Notes: generated from the letters alone by a model not told the origin. Numbered from the stretch's first letter, positions 49,766 through 58,947 are shown. The stretch: DNA of 64,000 bases from JABJAG01 sp965222215 (GCA_965222215.1 OZ244931.1:2108001-2172000); one strand, 5' to 3'. Program-made: numbers and translations.

Positions 49766-51999
49766 GACGGCTCCTGCAGTTTGCGGGCACGCAGCCGCAG
49801 CGCATTCAGAGTGACCAGCAGCGACGACGAAGACATGGCCACCGCGGCGATCAACGGCGTCACGAAACCAGCGACCGCGAACGGGACGGCGACGGCATTG
49901 TATATCACCGCGAGGGCGATGTTCTGGCGTGTGAGCCCGGTCGACTTTCGGCCCGTTTCCAGCGCGAGACGAACAGGCGTCAGCGCCTCGCCCTGAAAGA
50001 TCAGGTCGGCCTGGACCTGGCTGATATCCGCCGCGCTGGACGGCGACATGGAGACATGCGCGGCAGCGAGCGCCGGCGCATCGTTCAGCCCATCGCCCAC
50101 CATCATCACGCGGTGACCGGCACCTTCGAGGGCGCGAAGATGCGCGACCTTATCCGCCGGCGTCGCCCCTCCGACGAAGTGCGCAATACCAAGATCTTCC
50201 GCCACACGGCGCACAATCTCGGGCCGGTCGCCCGACAGAAGTTCGATACGGTATCCGCTCTCGCGAAGCTCACGGACCACCGCCGCCGCGTCGGACCTCG
50301 GCTTGTCCGAAAACACGAACCGCGCGACCGGCGAACCGTCACGACTGAGCCAGATCTCGGGCCCCTGCTCAGCCGCCCGATGGTCACCCGCACCACACCA
50401 GTCATAACGACCGAGCCGCCAATTGTGGCGACCAACGGTTGCCGTCACACCACAACCGGGAATTTCAGCAGCGTCACCCGGTATCTGCCGGACGCCGAGT
50501 GCCGCCTGAAGTGCGCGTGAGAGTGGATGGTTGCTTGCCGAAGCCAGCTGCGCGGCCACTTCCGCCAATTCGGGAGAAACATCTTCGCGATTGATCCATT
50601 CCGCCCGCCCGAGGGTCAACGTGCCGGTCTTGTCGAAGACGATCGTATCGACGGCCGCAAGACGCTCCAACGCATCGCCTGCGCGTAACAGGACACCGCG
50701 CTGCAACAACCGACCGCTTGCGACCACTTGCACAACGGGGACGGCGAGCCCGAGAGCACAGGGGCAGGTAATGATCAACACGGCCACCGCGTGCAGCAAG
50801 GCGACCTGCCAGGGGGCCCCGGCAAGTACAACCCAGCCCGCGAAAGTCCCGGCGGCCAGCGCATGCACCACCGGTGCGTACCAACGCGAGACCCTGTCCG
50901 CGAGGCGGACGAAGACGGCCCGGCCCTGTTCGGCGGACTCTACCAATCGTGCGATTTCGGCCAGCAACGTGTCATCGCCGATCTTGCGAACACACACGGA
51001 AACGGCGGCCCCGATATTCATCGTGCCGGCGAATATCCGGTCGCCCGGCTCGACTGCCGCCGGCAGTGATTCACCCGTCACGAGGCTCGCGTCCACATCC
51101 GTCGTGCCACGGGCGATATCGCCATCCACCGGAAAGCGTTCGCCCGGCATCACGCGAACGGTCATGCTTGCCTCGAGCTCCTCGACAGGAAGATAAAGAA
51201 CACGGCCGTCCGGCTGCTCGACAGCGGCCGATGTCGCGCGCAGGAGCAGCAGGCGCTCAGCCGAACGGCGAGCCTCGGCGCGCGCGCGTTGATCGAGATA
51301 ACGCCCGACCAGCAGGAAAAACAGCAACGTCACCGATGCGTCGAAATACGCATGAACACCGCCGCCGATCGTCTCGACAAGGCTGACGGCCGCCGCCAGC
51401 AGGACGGCAAGTGAAATGGGCACGTCCATATTGGTTCGCCGCGCGCGCAGCGCCGCGACGGCGGAGCGGAAGAACGGCCGGCCGGCGTAAGCGATCGCCG
51501 GAAGCGCGATCAGCGCGGACACCCAGTGCAGCAGGTCGCGCGTTGTCGCATCCATGTCGCTCCACAGTCCGGCCCAGACGGAGATCGACAGCAGCATCAC
51601 ATTCGCCGCGGCGAAACCGGCCACGCCCATGGCACGGAGCAACAATGTGCTCTCGGCGCTTCCCTGACCCGCGAGCACCGCGGGATCGAACGGGATTGCG
51701 CCGTAGCCGAGTGCTTCCACGGCAGCCACGATCTCATCCGCATCGCAGACACCACCGCGCCAGCGCACCACAAGCCGGCGGGTGGAAAAGTTCACGCGCG
51801 CCTCGACCACATCCGGACGCGCATTCAAACTGCGTTCGATACGCGCGATGCAATTCGCGCAGTGCACACCTTCGACGAGCAGGTGGATCACACAGACACC
51901 CTGTCCCTCGTCAATTGCGCGTAGCGCGTTCGGAGACGGTCCCGGGACCGGCGCGCCGCTTTCGGCGCTATCGAGTTGCCAGGCGGTTACTTCGACCAT
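49762..51999 (-). CDS. ccoI: Copper-translocating P-type ATPase CcoI (cbb3 oxidase assembly)
   Basis: A 745-residue P1B-type ATPase. The N-terminal metal-binding domain contains CANC (Cys47/Cys50), and eight membrane helices follow. The transmembrane metal site is ITCPCALGLAVPV (CPC). The actuator motif is TGES, the phosphorylation site is VFDKTGTLTLGR, the HP motif is ASNHPLSRALQ, and VGDGLNDAPAL is the hinge. It exports or delivers Cu to the cbb3 oxidase assembly path. The start ATG at 51999 overlaps the end of ccoH by 13 bases. The ccoS gene overlaps its stop. Confidence 0.94.
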   Translation of the reverse strand: MVEVTAWQLDSAESGAPVPGPSPNALRAIDEGQGVCVIHLLVEGVHCANCIARIERSLNARPDVVEARVNFSTRRLVVRWRGGVCDADEIVAAVEALGYGAIPFDPAVLAGQGSAESTLLLRAMGVAGFAAANVMLLSISVWAGLWSDMDATTRDLLHWVSALIALPAIAYAGRPFFRSAVAALRARRTNMDVPISLAVLLAAAVSLVETIGGGVHAYFDASVTLLFFLLVGRYLDQRARAEARRSAERLLLLRATSAAVEQPDGRVLYLPVEELEASMTVRVMPGERFPVDGDIARGTTDVDASLVTGESLPAAVEPGDRIFAGTMNIGAAVSVCVRKIGDDTLLAEIARLVESAEQGRAVFVRLADRVSRWYAPVVHALAAGTFAGWVVLAGAPWQVALLHAVAVLIITCPCALGLAVPVVQVVASGRLLQRGVLLRAGDALERLAAVDTIVFDKTGTLTLGRAEWINREDVSPELAEVAAQLASASNHPLSRALQAALGVRQIPGDAAEIPGCGVTATVGRHNWRLGRYDWCGAGDHRAAEQGPEIWLSRDGSPVARFVFSDKPRSDAAAVVRELRESGYRIELLSGDRPEIVRRVAEDLGIAHFVGGATPADKVAHLRALEGAGHRVMMVGDGLNDAPALAAAHVSMSPSSAADISQVQADLIFQGEALTPVRLALETGRKSTGLTRQNIALAVIYNAVAVPFAVAGFVTPLIAAVAMSSSSLLVTLNALRLRARKLQEPS

Positions 52000-52478
52000 A
52001 TCCGTGTCTTCACGATATAGGGGTCGGCACCCGGCCGGGTGAGTTCCGCGCGAACATCCCACTGTCCGGCCGCGGGCAGTTCAATATCGGCGACATAGTG
52101 GCCGTCTTCCTGCGCCCGGAGCGGAACTTCAAAATCCATCCCCTCGGCGACGGGGCGCACGAATGCCGCGCTTGCTTCGCGCCGGCTGACCGGTTGTCCG
52201 TCTGGACCTCGTGCTATCAGAACAAACCGCCCTGCGCCAGCGGAGCCACTTTCGAACGACACATCGACCTGCCAGCCAAGCGCTGCCTGTCGCTCGCCCT
52301 GCTCGATCACCCGATTGAAGTCCACGCCGCGACGGTAGGAGTTCTCAGCCGAAAGTCCACTCCAGCTATCGTTCGCAAGCCAGAGAAAAACGCCGTTCAC
52401 GGCGAATATCACGGCGAAAAACCCACAAATCCACATCAGGAAGGTACGGCCGGTCCATGGTTTCGAGGCTGTCATCAT
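51987..52478 (-). CDS. ccoH: FixH/CcoH family cbb3 oxidase assembly protein
   Basis: A 163-residue protein with an N-terminal membrane helix (about 10-33, LMWICGFFAVIFAVNGVFLW) and a periplasmic domain. The conserved pattern LSAENSYRRGVDFNRVIEQG identifies FixH/CcoH. It is needed for assembly and stability of cbb3 oxidase. The ATG overlaps the ccoG stop (ATGA), and ccoI starts within its last codons, so the three proteins are translated together. Confidence 0.92.
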   Translation of the reverse strand: MMTASKPWTGRTFLMWICGFFAVIFAVNGVFLWLANDSWSGLSAENSYRRGVDFNRVIEQGERQAALGWQVDVSFESGSAGAGRFVLIARGPDGQPVSRREASAAFVRPVAEGMDFEVPLRAQEDGHYVADIELPAAGQWDVRAELTRPGADPYIVKTRIWSK

Positions 52479-53956
52479 CGTTGCGGTCCCTTGAACGTGC
52501 TTTCCGTCACCGCCGTCTCGCCGCTCGCGATGTCCTCGATCTGGAATTCCAGATCTTGCGACGCCGGAACCTCGCGGCCTCGCGACGTTACAAATACACG
52601 ATAGCTGTCGATCGTATCCGGCCCCACACGGAACACCGGAAGACCATCCTCGCCGCCAATCCGGCGAACGTCGGCGCCGGCCAGACCCTCAACGCGCAGC
52701 CGGAATGTTCGATGTTCGTGTCGTTTGTTGGTGATCTTTATGGTGTAGGCGTTTCTTACAGAACCATCGGACATCGTTATGTACAGGGGACTGCGTTCAT
52801 GCTGAACGCTGATGTCCATGATCGCGCGGGAAAGCAGCGCGTAGACCATGATCGCGCTGACCAGGACAATCATGCCGGTGTAGAGAATTGTCCGGCCCCG
52901 GATTAAACGGAAACGCGGCTGCTCGCCGCGCGCCTTCTGGTCTGCCATGCGCAGGGTGCTGTAGCCGATCAGGTTGGCGGGCCGGTCGACCTTCGCCATG
53001 ACCTCGTTGCAGGCATCGATACAAAGAGCGCAGGAGATGCACTCGATCTGGAGGCCGTCGCGGATGTCGATACCCATGGGGCAAACCGCCACGCACTGGT
53101 TGCAGTTCACGCAGTCGCCGCGATCCTCCCAGCCTTCACCTGCCTTGTGCGAGCCCCGCGGTTCCCCGCGGTCGGCGTGATAGTTCACGATGAGCGTGTC
53201 CTCGTCCGCCAACGCGGCCTGGATACGCGGCCACGGGCACATGTAGGTGCAGACCTGCTCGCGCATAAGCCCGCCGAACACATATGTGAACGCAGTGAAG
53301 ATACCGATCCAGACGTAGGCCGCGACGTTCGCGTCGAGCGTGAAAAGGTCCACGGCAAGCGACGGCGCGTCGGCAAAATAGAACACCCAGGCGCCACCCG
53401 TCGCGATCGCGATCAGCAGCCACGACGCATGTTTGCCCAGTTTCTTGCCGAATTTACCGAGACTGGCCGGCGCCCTGTCGAGGCGCAGGCGCGCGTTGCG
53501 ATCGCCTTCCCAGAAACGCTCGACCGCGATGAACAGGTCGGTCCAGACCGTCTGCGGGCAGGAATAGCCGCACCAGGCACGCCCGACCGTGGCCGCCGTG
53601 AGAAACAACGCCATCGCGGCGAGGATCAGCAGGCCTGTGATGAAGAAGACTTCCTGGGGCCATATCTCGATGAAGAAGAAGTAGAACCGGCGCCCGGGCA
53701 TATCGATCAGCACCGCCTGGTCCGGCGCATTCACGCCCCGATCCCAGCGCAACCACGGCGTGACGTAGTAAATCGTCAGCGTCACGGCCATGATGGCCCA
53801 CTTGAACTTCCGGAAACCGCCGCGCGCACGCTTGGGATGAATCTTCTCGCGCTTCTTGTAGAGCGCGCGGTTCTCCTTTTTGTTGACTGGCGCGACATCG
53901 ACGGTCTCCACCTGCCGGGACGTGCCTGTCTCCGCGATGTTCGCCTCGTCCGGCAC
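52475..53956 (-). CDS. ccoG: Cytochrome c oxidase accessory protein CcoG (FixG-like, iron-sulfur membrane protein)
   Basis: 493 residues with several membrane helices, of which the first (about 55-75) is AIMAVTLTIYYVTPWLRWDR. Two 4Fe-4S ferredoxin-type motifs are CVNCNQCVAVCPMGID and CISCALCIDACNEV. Another membrane region has YSCPQTVWTDLFIAVERFW, and a C-terminal periplasmic Ig-like domain follows. In other bacteria CcoG is thought to help reduce copper before delivery to cbb3. It starts eight bases after the stop of ccoP. Confidence 0.93.
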   Translation of the reverse strand: MPDEANIAETGTSRQVETVDVAPVNKKENRALYKKREKIHPKRARGGFRKFKWAIMAVTLTIYYVTPWLRWDRGVNAPDQAVLIDMPGRRFYFFFIEIWPQEVFFITGLLILAAMALFLTAATVGRAWCGYSCPQTVWTDLFIAVERFWEGDRNARLRLDRAPASLGKFGKKLGKHASWLLIAIATGGAWVFYFADAPSLAVDLFTLDANVAAYVWIGIFTAFTYVFGGLMREQVCTYMCPWPRIQAALADEDTLIVNYHADRGEPRGSHKAGEGWEDRGDCVNCNQCVAVCPMGIDIRDGLQIECISCALCIDACNEVMAKVDRPANLIGYSTLRMADQKARGEQPRFRLIRGRTILYTGMIVLVSAIMVYALLSRAIMDISVQHERSPLYITMSDGSVRNAYTIKITNKRHEHRTFRLRVEGLAGADVRRIGGEDGLPVFRVGPDTIDSYRVFVTSRGREVPASQDLEFQIEDIASGETAVTESTFKGPQR

Positions 53957-53963
53957 GCGAGCG

Positions 53964-54833
53964 CTACTCGCCGCCGCTCAGCGAATGGACGTAGACCGAG
54001 AGCTGCTTCCGGGTCACCGGATCGAGCTTGTCGTCCCAATTCGGCATGACCCCGTTGCGCGCATTGGCCACAGTGTCCCAAATGCTGTCGCGATCACCGC
54101 CGTAGAGCCAGATAGCGTCGACGAGGTTCGGCGCACCGAGCTCACGGTCTCCCTTGCCGTTTTCCTTGTGGCAGGCCGCGCACTGCTCAACGAAGACATC
54201 GCGTCCGCGCACCGCGGCGTCGGCCTGATGTTCCTGGCCGGATATCGCCAGCACGTATTCGACAACGTCCGCGACCTGCTCACGCGGCAGCAACTCGTCC
54301 TTGAGAAACGCCGGCATCTCGTTGAAACGCGTGTCGTCGTGTTCGGAACGAATGCCGACCCGAATGGTCTCGTGGATATCCTGAATGGAACCACCCCAGA
54401 TCCACGCATCGTCATTGAGGTTCGGGTAGCCCGGGGCCCCGGCGCCGTTCGCCCCGTGACACTGGGAACAATTCACGGCAAAGGCCGAACGGCCGCCCGC
54501 CACGGCAAATTCGCGCAGGTCGTCGACATCGAGAATCTCCTCGAGGCTCGCTTCCTCAATCCGCGAAATAAACGCGCTTTGCGCTTCGCGCGCTTCGACG
54601 ATCTGCGTACGCACCGTGTCCCGCTGGGAGTATCCGAGTACGCCCTTCGTGTAGTCCGACACGAGGGGAACCGCGGGCATCGCGATCATGTAGGCGATGG
54701 CCCAGACAATGGTTGCGTAGAAAGTCCACAGCCACCAGCGCGGCATGGGGGTATCGAGTTCCTTGATCCCGTCCCACTCGTGGCCGGTCGTTTCCTGACC
54801 CGTTACCTCATCGATTTCTCTGGTATCGCTCAC
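53964..54833 (-). CDS. ccoP: cbb3-type cytochrome c oxidase subunit III, diheme cytochrome CcoP
   Basis: A 289-residue membrane-anchored diheme cytochrome c. The N-terminal membrane helix is at about 31-55 (PRWWLWTFYATIVWAIAYMI). Heme-binding motifs are CSQCH (122-126) and CAACH (219-223), with distal Met candidates in NEMPAFLKD and GVMPNWDDK. It passes electrons from soluble cytochromes to CcoO and CcoN. The start lies only four bases after the stop of ccoQ. Confidence 0.95.
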   Translation of the reverse strand: MSDTREIDEVTGQETTGHEWDGIKELDTPMPRWWLWTFYATIVWAIAYMIAMPAVPLVSDYTKGVLGYSQRDTVRTQIVEAREAQSAFISRIEEASLEEILDVDDLREFAVAGGRSAFAVNCSQCHGANGAGAPGYPNLNDDAWIWGGSIQDIHETIRVGIRSEHDDTRFNEMPAFLKDELLPREQVADVVEYVLAISGQEHQADAAVRGRDVFVEQCAACHKENGKGDRELGAPNLVDAIWLYGGDRDSIWDTVANARNGVMPNWDDKLDPVTRKQLSVYVHSLSGGE

Positions 54834-54837
54834 GGGA

Positions 54838-54987
54838 TCAGTCCTCCTTCAACGGAATACGTGCGGCGTCGCGGAACTTCTGGTTGCTGCGTGGCCACAG
54901 GGCGTAAACGAGCACGCCGAGAAAAATTACGACGAAATAGACCAGGCCCCAGGTCTGGGCGAAGCTGGCGGCGGTTTCGTAGTCCAT
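54838..54987 (-). CDS. ccoQ: cbb3-type cytochrome oxidase subunit CcoQ
   Basis: A 49-residue protein, MDYETAASFAQTWGLVYFVV followed by IFLGVLVYALWP and a hydrophilic tail. The single membrane helix and the WPRSNQKFRDAARIPLKED tail are typical of CcoQ, which stabilises the cbb3 complex. It lies between ccoO and ccoP with gaps of nine and four bases. Confidence 0.93.
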   Translation of the reverse strand: MDYETAASFAQTWGLVYFVVIFLGVLVYALWPRSNQKFRDAARIPLKED

Positions 54988-54996
54988 GCCCGCCCC

Positions 54997-55728
54997 CTAA
55001 CGCCGGTTGGCCGACGCGGTCGCGTCGAAGCTGTCGAATTCGACAAGCGTACCGAGCATCTGCAGGTAGGCGATCAGGGCGTCGAGTTCCGTAATACGCC
55101 GGTCGTCGCCGTCGAAGACCCTGGCGACTGCCTTCGGGTAACGCGCCTGGAGGGCATCGGTATCGCCCTCGTCCGGGTTGGCCTGGGCCTCCAGATCCGC
55201 GAGCGCGTTTTCGATCATCTCGTCGCTGTAGGGAACGCCGACGGCGCGGTTCGCGCGCAGGTGATCCTCGATGTCCTCATACGCCAGCTTGTTTTCCGCC
55301 AGGAACGGATAGCCGGGCATGACCGATCCGGGCACGATCGAACGCGGGTCGATCATGTGCGTGGTGTGCCATTCGTCCGAATAGCGCCCCCCGACACGGG
55401 CAAGATCGGGACCGGTCCGCTTGGAGCCCCACTGGAAGGGATGGTCGTACATCGATTCCGCCGCCAGGCTGTAGTGGCCGTACCGCTCCACCTCATCGCG
55501 CAGCGAACGCACCTGCTGGCTGTGGCAGACGTAGCAGCCCTCGCGGATGTAGATGTTGCGGCCCGCCAGCTCCAGCGGGGAGTACGGACGCATGCCCTTG
55601 ACCTCCTCGATGGTGCTCTTGAGCCAGTACAACGGAGCGATCTCGACCAGCCCGCCGATCGCGACAACGATCAGGATACCGATGACCAGAAAGATCGAAT
55701 TTTTCTCAAAAAACTCGTGCTTGAACAT
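54997..55728 (-). CDS. ccoO: cbb3-type cytochrome c oxidase subunit II, monoheme cytochrome CcoO
   Basis: A 243-residue protein. The N-terminal anchor is FLVIGILIVVAIGGLVEIAP, and the heme motif is CYVCH (65-69). The distal Met is expected in GSVMPGYPFL, and the loop SKRTGPDLARVGGRYSDEWH is typical. CcoO transfers electrons to the heme/copper centre of CcoN. It starts nine bases after the ccoN stop, and ccoQ follows after nine bases. Confidence 0.95.
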   Translation of the reverse strand: MFKHEFFEKNSIFLVIGILIVVAIGGLVEIAPLYWLKSTIEEVKGMRPYSPLELAGRNIYIREGCYVCHSQQVRSLRDEVERYGHYSLAAESMYDHPFQWGSKRTGPDLARVGGRYSDEWHTTHMIDPRSIVPGSVMPGYPFLAENKLAYEDIEDHLRANRAVGVPYSDEMIENALADLEAQANPDEGDTDALQARYPKAVARVFDGDDRRITELDALIAYLQMLGTLVEFDSFDATASANRR

Positions 55729-55737
55729 AATCGGCTC

Positions 55738-57351
55738 CTATGCGCGCGCTGCGGCTGTGCCGGCCAGAGGCGCTTCGTTGCGCACGTCTCCCCGGATCGT
55801 CTTCCAGACGTTGTAGGCCATGACCAGTGAGCCGATGACGAACAGCGCGCCGCCGACGGCCCGGATCATGTAGAACGGATGCATCGCCTCCACGGTCTCG
55901 ATGAACGAAAACTCGAGGAAACCGAGCTCGTCATAGGCGCGCCACATCAAGCCCTGCAGGATCCCCGACACCCACATCGCGCTGATGTAGAGCACGATAC
56001 CGATGGAGGAGATCCAGAAGTGGGTGTTGACGAGCCGCAGCGAGTACAGCCGGGCACGGCCCCACAGCGGCGGCACCAGGAAGTAGATCGCCGCGAAGCT
56101 GATGTAGGCGACCCAACCCAGCGCACCGGAATGCACGTGGCCGATGGTCCAGTCGGTATAGTGGCTGAGCGCGTTGACCGTCTTGATCGACATCAGTGGC
56201 CCTTCGAAGGTGCTCATGCCGTAGAAGGCGAGCGAAACCACCATGAAGCGGATGATCGGGTCGGTGCGGATCTTGTCCCATGCGCCCGAGAGCGTCATGA
56301 GGCCGTTGATCATCCCCCCCCAGGACGGCATCCACAGCATGACAGAGAAAACCATGCCGAGGGTCTGCGCCCAGTCCGGCAGCGCCGTGAAGTGCAGGTG
56401 ATGCGGCCCGGCCCAGATGTACAGGAAGATCAGCGACCAGAAGTGGACGATGGAAAGCCGGTACGAATAGATCGGGCGGTTCGCCTGCTTGGGCAGGAAG
56501 TAGTACATGATCCCGAGAAATCCGGTCGTCAGGAAGAAACCGACCGCGTTATGGCCATACCACCACTGAATCAGCCCATCCTGCACGCCGGCCCAGACGA
56601 TATAGCTCTTGGACCCGGTCAGGCTGGCCGGGACTGCCGCATTGTTCACCAGGTGCAGCATCGCGATCGTGACAATGAACGAGAGGTAGAACCAGTTCGC
56701 CACGTAAATATGCGGTTCCTTGCGCTTCCAGATCGTGCCGAGAAACAACAGCAGATAGGCCACCCAGACGATTGCAAGCCAGAGATCCACATACCACTCC
56801 GGTTCGGCGTACTCCTTGGACTGGGTGATGCCGAACAGGTACCCCGTTGCCGCCAACACGATGAACAGCTGGTAACCCCAGAACACGAACCACGGCGCCA
56901 GATTTCCCGGCAGACGGGCCTGGCAGGTCCTCTGAACGCAGTAGAAGGACGTCGCGATCAGAACATTGCCGCCGAACGCAAAAATTACCGCCGAGGTGTG
57001 CAGCGGCCGCAACCGCCCGAAGTTCAACCAGGACGTATCGAAGTTGAGCTCGGGAAACGTCAGTTGAAGCGCCAGCACGAGACCGACGACAAATCCGACG
57101 ACCCCCCAGAAGACGGATGCAATCACGCCGGCGCGTATGACGCCATCGTTGTAGGCGACAGTATCCGCGCGGCCTGTCGCAAGCGCGGGGCGCGAATCGT
57201 AGATACGGTTGATCAGCGCAAACACGCCGAGGATGGCCGCACCGGCGAACAGCATCGCGTGGATGCGCATCCCCGGGTCGGCGGCGCTCGCGGCGACCCC
57301 CAAGCCGAGGATACCGGCGGCTCCAAGTCCAAACATTGCCAGTGCGTTCAT
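55738..57351 (-). CDS. ccoN: cbb3-type cytochrome c oxidase subunit I CcoN
   Basis: 537 residues with twelve or more membrane helices. Diagnostic parts are the heme b ligand His in RLRPLHTSAVIFAFGGN, the CuB ligand and cross-linked Tyr region in IQWWYGHNAVGFFLTTGF, the HH pair in YIWAGPHHLHFTAL and the heme ligands in TIGHVHSGALGWVAY. These mark a C-family heme-copper oxidase, which has very high oxygen affinity and is used at low oxygen. It leads the operon, and an FNR/Anr-type box stands 106-119 bases before its start. Confidence 0.96.
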   Translation of the reverse strand: MNALAMFGLGAAGILGLGVAASAADPGMRIHAMLFAGAAILGVFALINRIYDSRPALATGRADTVAYNDGVIRAGVIASVFWGVVGFVVGLVLALQLTFPELNFDTSWLNFGRLRPLHTSAVIFAFGGNVLIATSFYCVQRTCQARLPGNLAPWFVFWGYQLFIVLAATGYLFGITQSKEYAEPEWYVDLWLAIVWVAYLLLFLGTIWKRKEPHIYVANWFYLSFIVTIAMLHLVNNAAVPASLTGSKSYIVWAGVQDGLIQWWYGHNAVGFFLTTGFLGIMYYFLPKQANRPIYSYRLSIVHFWSLIFLYIWAGPHHLHFTALPDWAQTLGMVFSVMLWMPSWGGMINGLMTLSGAWDKIRTDPIIRFMVVSLAFYGMSTFEGPLMSIKTVNALSHYTDWTIGHVHSGALGWVAYISFAAIYFLVPPLWGRARLYSLRLVNTHFWISSIGIVLYISAMWVSGILQGLMWRAYDELGFLEFSFIETVEAMHPFYMIRAVGGALFVIGSLVMAYNVWKTIRGDVRNEAPLAGTAAARA

Positions 57352-57456
57352 GCTAGGCCCCTAGCTCATTGCATCCGGGCCGCGCTCGATAGCCTGACCC
57401 GGACCGGCACACATCGTGCCGTTGATAGGATATTGCAGGTGCGAAGCGAGTCGGCG

Positions 57457-57470
57457 TTGACCCACGTCAA
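57457..57470 (-). promoter_or_regulatory. FNR/Anr-type box upstream of the cco operon
   Basis: TTGACCCACGTCAA fits the TTGAY-N4-RTCAA consensus exactly. A possible -10 TATCCT is at 57427-57432 (minus strand). If FNR acts as a class II activator, the box centre would be about 43 bases before the start of transcription, as expected. This predicts induction at low oxygen. Confidence 0.8.
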
Positions 57471-57529
57471 TACGGCGCATCAGACGAAAGTCGCAGCGCT
57501 TCCGAGGCGGAAGCCCCGCGTCATGTCGT

Positions 57530-58468
57530 TCAGTGAATAAGTTCGTAGTTGGTGACGAAGTCTTCGGGCAGTTCCGGCCCCCAGAGGTACAGCGAATCCT
57601 GCTCGGGCCACTCACCCGGTTCCCAGTCGCATTCGGCCGGGATGTAGTCGATGTCCGAGAAGAACTCGATCAGCCCGTCCCAGGGATCGCGCATGTAGTG
57701 GAAGAAGTTCGAGCCGATCACGTGGCGACCGAAACCCCAATGGCTGCGGTGCCCCTTATCGACCATGCGCGCGGCATTCAGGCCGATATGATCGGCGTTC
57801 GCCATCTCGAAGCTGGCGTGATGCAACCCAGGCCCTTCGGACTTGGCCAGCGCGACGACGTGGTGATCGCTACCGCCCTGCAGGTACATGAAGGCGATCA
57901 TGTCGCCCACCCGGTCCGCGACACGCATGCCGAGAAGCCGGGTATAAAAATCGATCTTGCGGTCAACGTCCGGCGTGAACTGCAGGATGTGCCCCAGCCG
58001 GCGCGGGTTGATTTCCACATCGCGCGGCGGCGCGGCGCGCACGCCGCGGCGTTCGAAGTGGCCCGGCGTGTTGGTCGGCCAATCGACCTGTTCGTCCATT
58101 GCGTCGGGCCCGCCGAAGCACGGCGCCGGCCCGGCGATCTTCACGTTTACATAGATGCCGTCCGGATCCCGCGCCCACAGGCCCTCGTCGGGGCTTTCGT
58201 TGGGCGCATCCAAAAGGGCGACGTCGCTGTTCTCCATATCGGATTTGATGCGGGCATAGCCCTCCTCGGTCGTCCCGAAACACACGTGATGGAGCCGTTT
58301 CCGACGGCCCCCGATCAGGCGAAGCTGGTCCTGCTCGCGTCCGACGCAGCCGACGACACCCATTCCGTCACGGGCATAGGTGTTCAGTCCAGCATCACCG
58401 TAGAAATCGAGGCCTGTCTGGATGTCCGGCACTTCGAGCCCGACATGTTGAAGATTTGTCACCGCCAT
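57530..58468 (-). CDS. VOC-superfamily dioxygenase (extradiol/catechol 2,3-dioxygenase-like)
   Basis: A 312-residue protein with two vicinal-oxygen-chelate modules. The first begins TNLQHVGLEVPDIQTGLDFY. The second begins RRLGHILQFTPDVDRKIDFY. The predicted iron ligands are the His in LGHILQF, the His in GLHHASFEMAN and the Glu in DGLIEFFSDIDY, which match the 2-His-1-Glu set of extradiol enzymes. They open aromatic catechols. No neighbouring ring-degradation genes are present. The ATG at 58468 is preceded by an AGCGGGAGA site. The upstream FNR-type box suggests oxygen-controlled expression. Confidence 0.8.
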   Translation of the reverse strand: MAVTNLQHVGLEVPDIQTGLDFYGDAGLNTYARDGMGVVGCVGREQDQLRLIGGRRKRLHHVCFGTTEEGYARIKSDMENSDVALLDAPNESPDEGLWARDPDGIYVNVKIAGPAPCFGGPDAMDEQVDWPTNTPGHFERRGVRAAPPRDVEINPRRLGHILQFTPDVDRKIDFYTRLLGMRVADRVGDMIAFMYLQGGSDHHVVALAKSEGPGLHHASFEMANADHIGLNAARMVDKGHRSHWGFGRHVIGSNFFHYMRDPWDGLIEFFSDIDYIPAECDWEPGEWPEQDSLYLWGPELPEDFVTNYELIH

Positions 58469-58487
58469 GGGGTGTTTCTCCCGCTCA

Positions 58488-58548
58488 CATACGATTGCGT
58501 ATGGTCACGATAGGGGCGGACACTCAAACCATCATTGATCTGCGTCAA
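58488..58548 (-). promoter_or_regulatory. FNR-type box and downstream palindrome in front of the extradiol/VOC gene
   Basis: TTGATCTGCGTCAA at 58535-58548 (minus strand TTGACGCAGATCAA) fits TTGAY-N4-RTCAA. TATCGT at 58507-58512 (minus strand) would be the -10, placing the box centre near -41.5 from a start around 58500. CATACG (58488-58493) and CGTATG (58498-58503) form a six-base inverted repeat over the predicted start site, which may be a second operator. Confidence 0.65.
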
Positions 58549-58901
58549 GCACTGCGGGCGCTGGTTTTCTTGCGTTTACGCCGCAGCACCGACACGAGTT
58601 CGCGCGCCGCCTCGAGCATCGGTTCGCGGTGCACGTCATCGATCGGCGGGTTTTCCGCCATCTCCCGAGCGGCCTCGTGAAGGATGTCCGCCAGCAGGAA
58701 ATAGTGCAGATGAATGCTGGCGATACGGCTCTCCTCGCCTTCGTACATCAGTTTGAGAAATACCTCGTCCTCGTCCGCGTGCACCTCGAACGAGGAATCG
58801 CGCTTGAACGTCCCCCGGTACAGGCGGTTGGGCAGCGAGATCGCGACCTCGCCCTTGTCCAAAACCGGATGCTTGCTCAATTCGTCCTCCCTCGCATTCA
58901 A
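58545..58901 (-). CDS. Hypothetical protein
   Basis: A 118-residue soluble protein with no signal or membrane segment. The N-terminal half looks like beta strands (VAISLPNRLYRGTFKRDSSF, then VFLKLMYEGEESRIASIHLH), and the C-terminal half is helical with a basic Lys/Arg-rich end (LVSVLRRKRKKTSARSA), which may bind nucleic acid or membranes. I do not recognise a family. The start ATG at 58901 has a GAGGGAGG site immediately upstream. It is transcribed on the same strand as the VOC gene, whose FNR box overlaps its stop codon. Confidence 0.6.
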   Translation of the reverse strand: MNAREDELSKHPVLDKGEVAISLPNRLYRGTFKRDSSFEVHADEDEVFLKLMYEGEESRIASIHLHYFLLADILHEAAREMAENPPIDDVHREPMLEAARELVSVLRRKRKKTSARSA

Positions 58902-58916
58902 ATTGCGGTGCCGGGA

Positions 58917-58947
58917 TTGCAGCCCGCCGCCAAGTCTGGCCTATAGT
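58917..58947 (+). promoter_or_regulatory. Weak candidate promoter for the MBL-fold gene
   Basis: TTGCAG (58917-58922) and TATAGT (58942-58947) are 19 bases apart, which is longer than ideal. CTATAGT strings also precede the genes at 3384 and 20232, so TATAGT may be a common -10 in this genome. Confidence 0.35.

Noticed and set aside
55879..57540. Plus-strand frame of 553 codons.
   Set aside because: It is antisense to ccoN, whose heme and copper ligands are intact, so the minus strand is coding.
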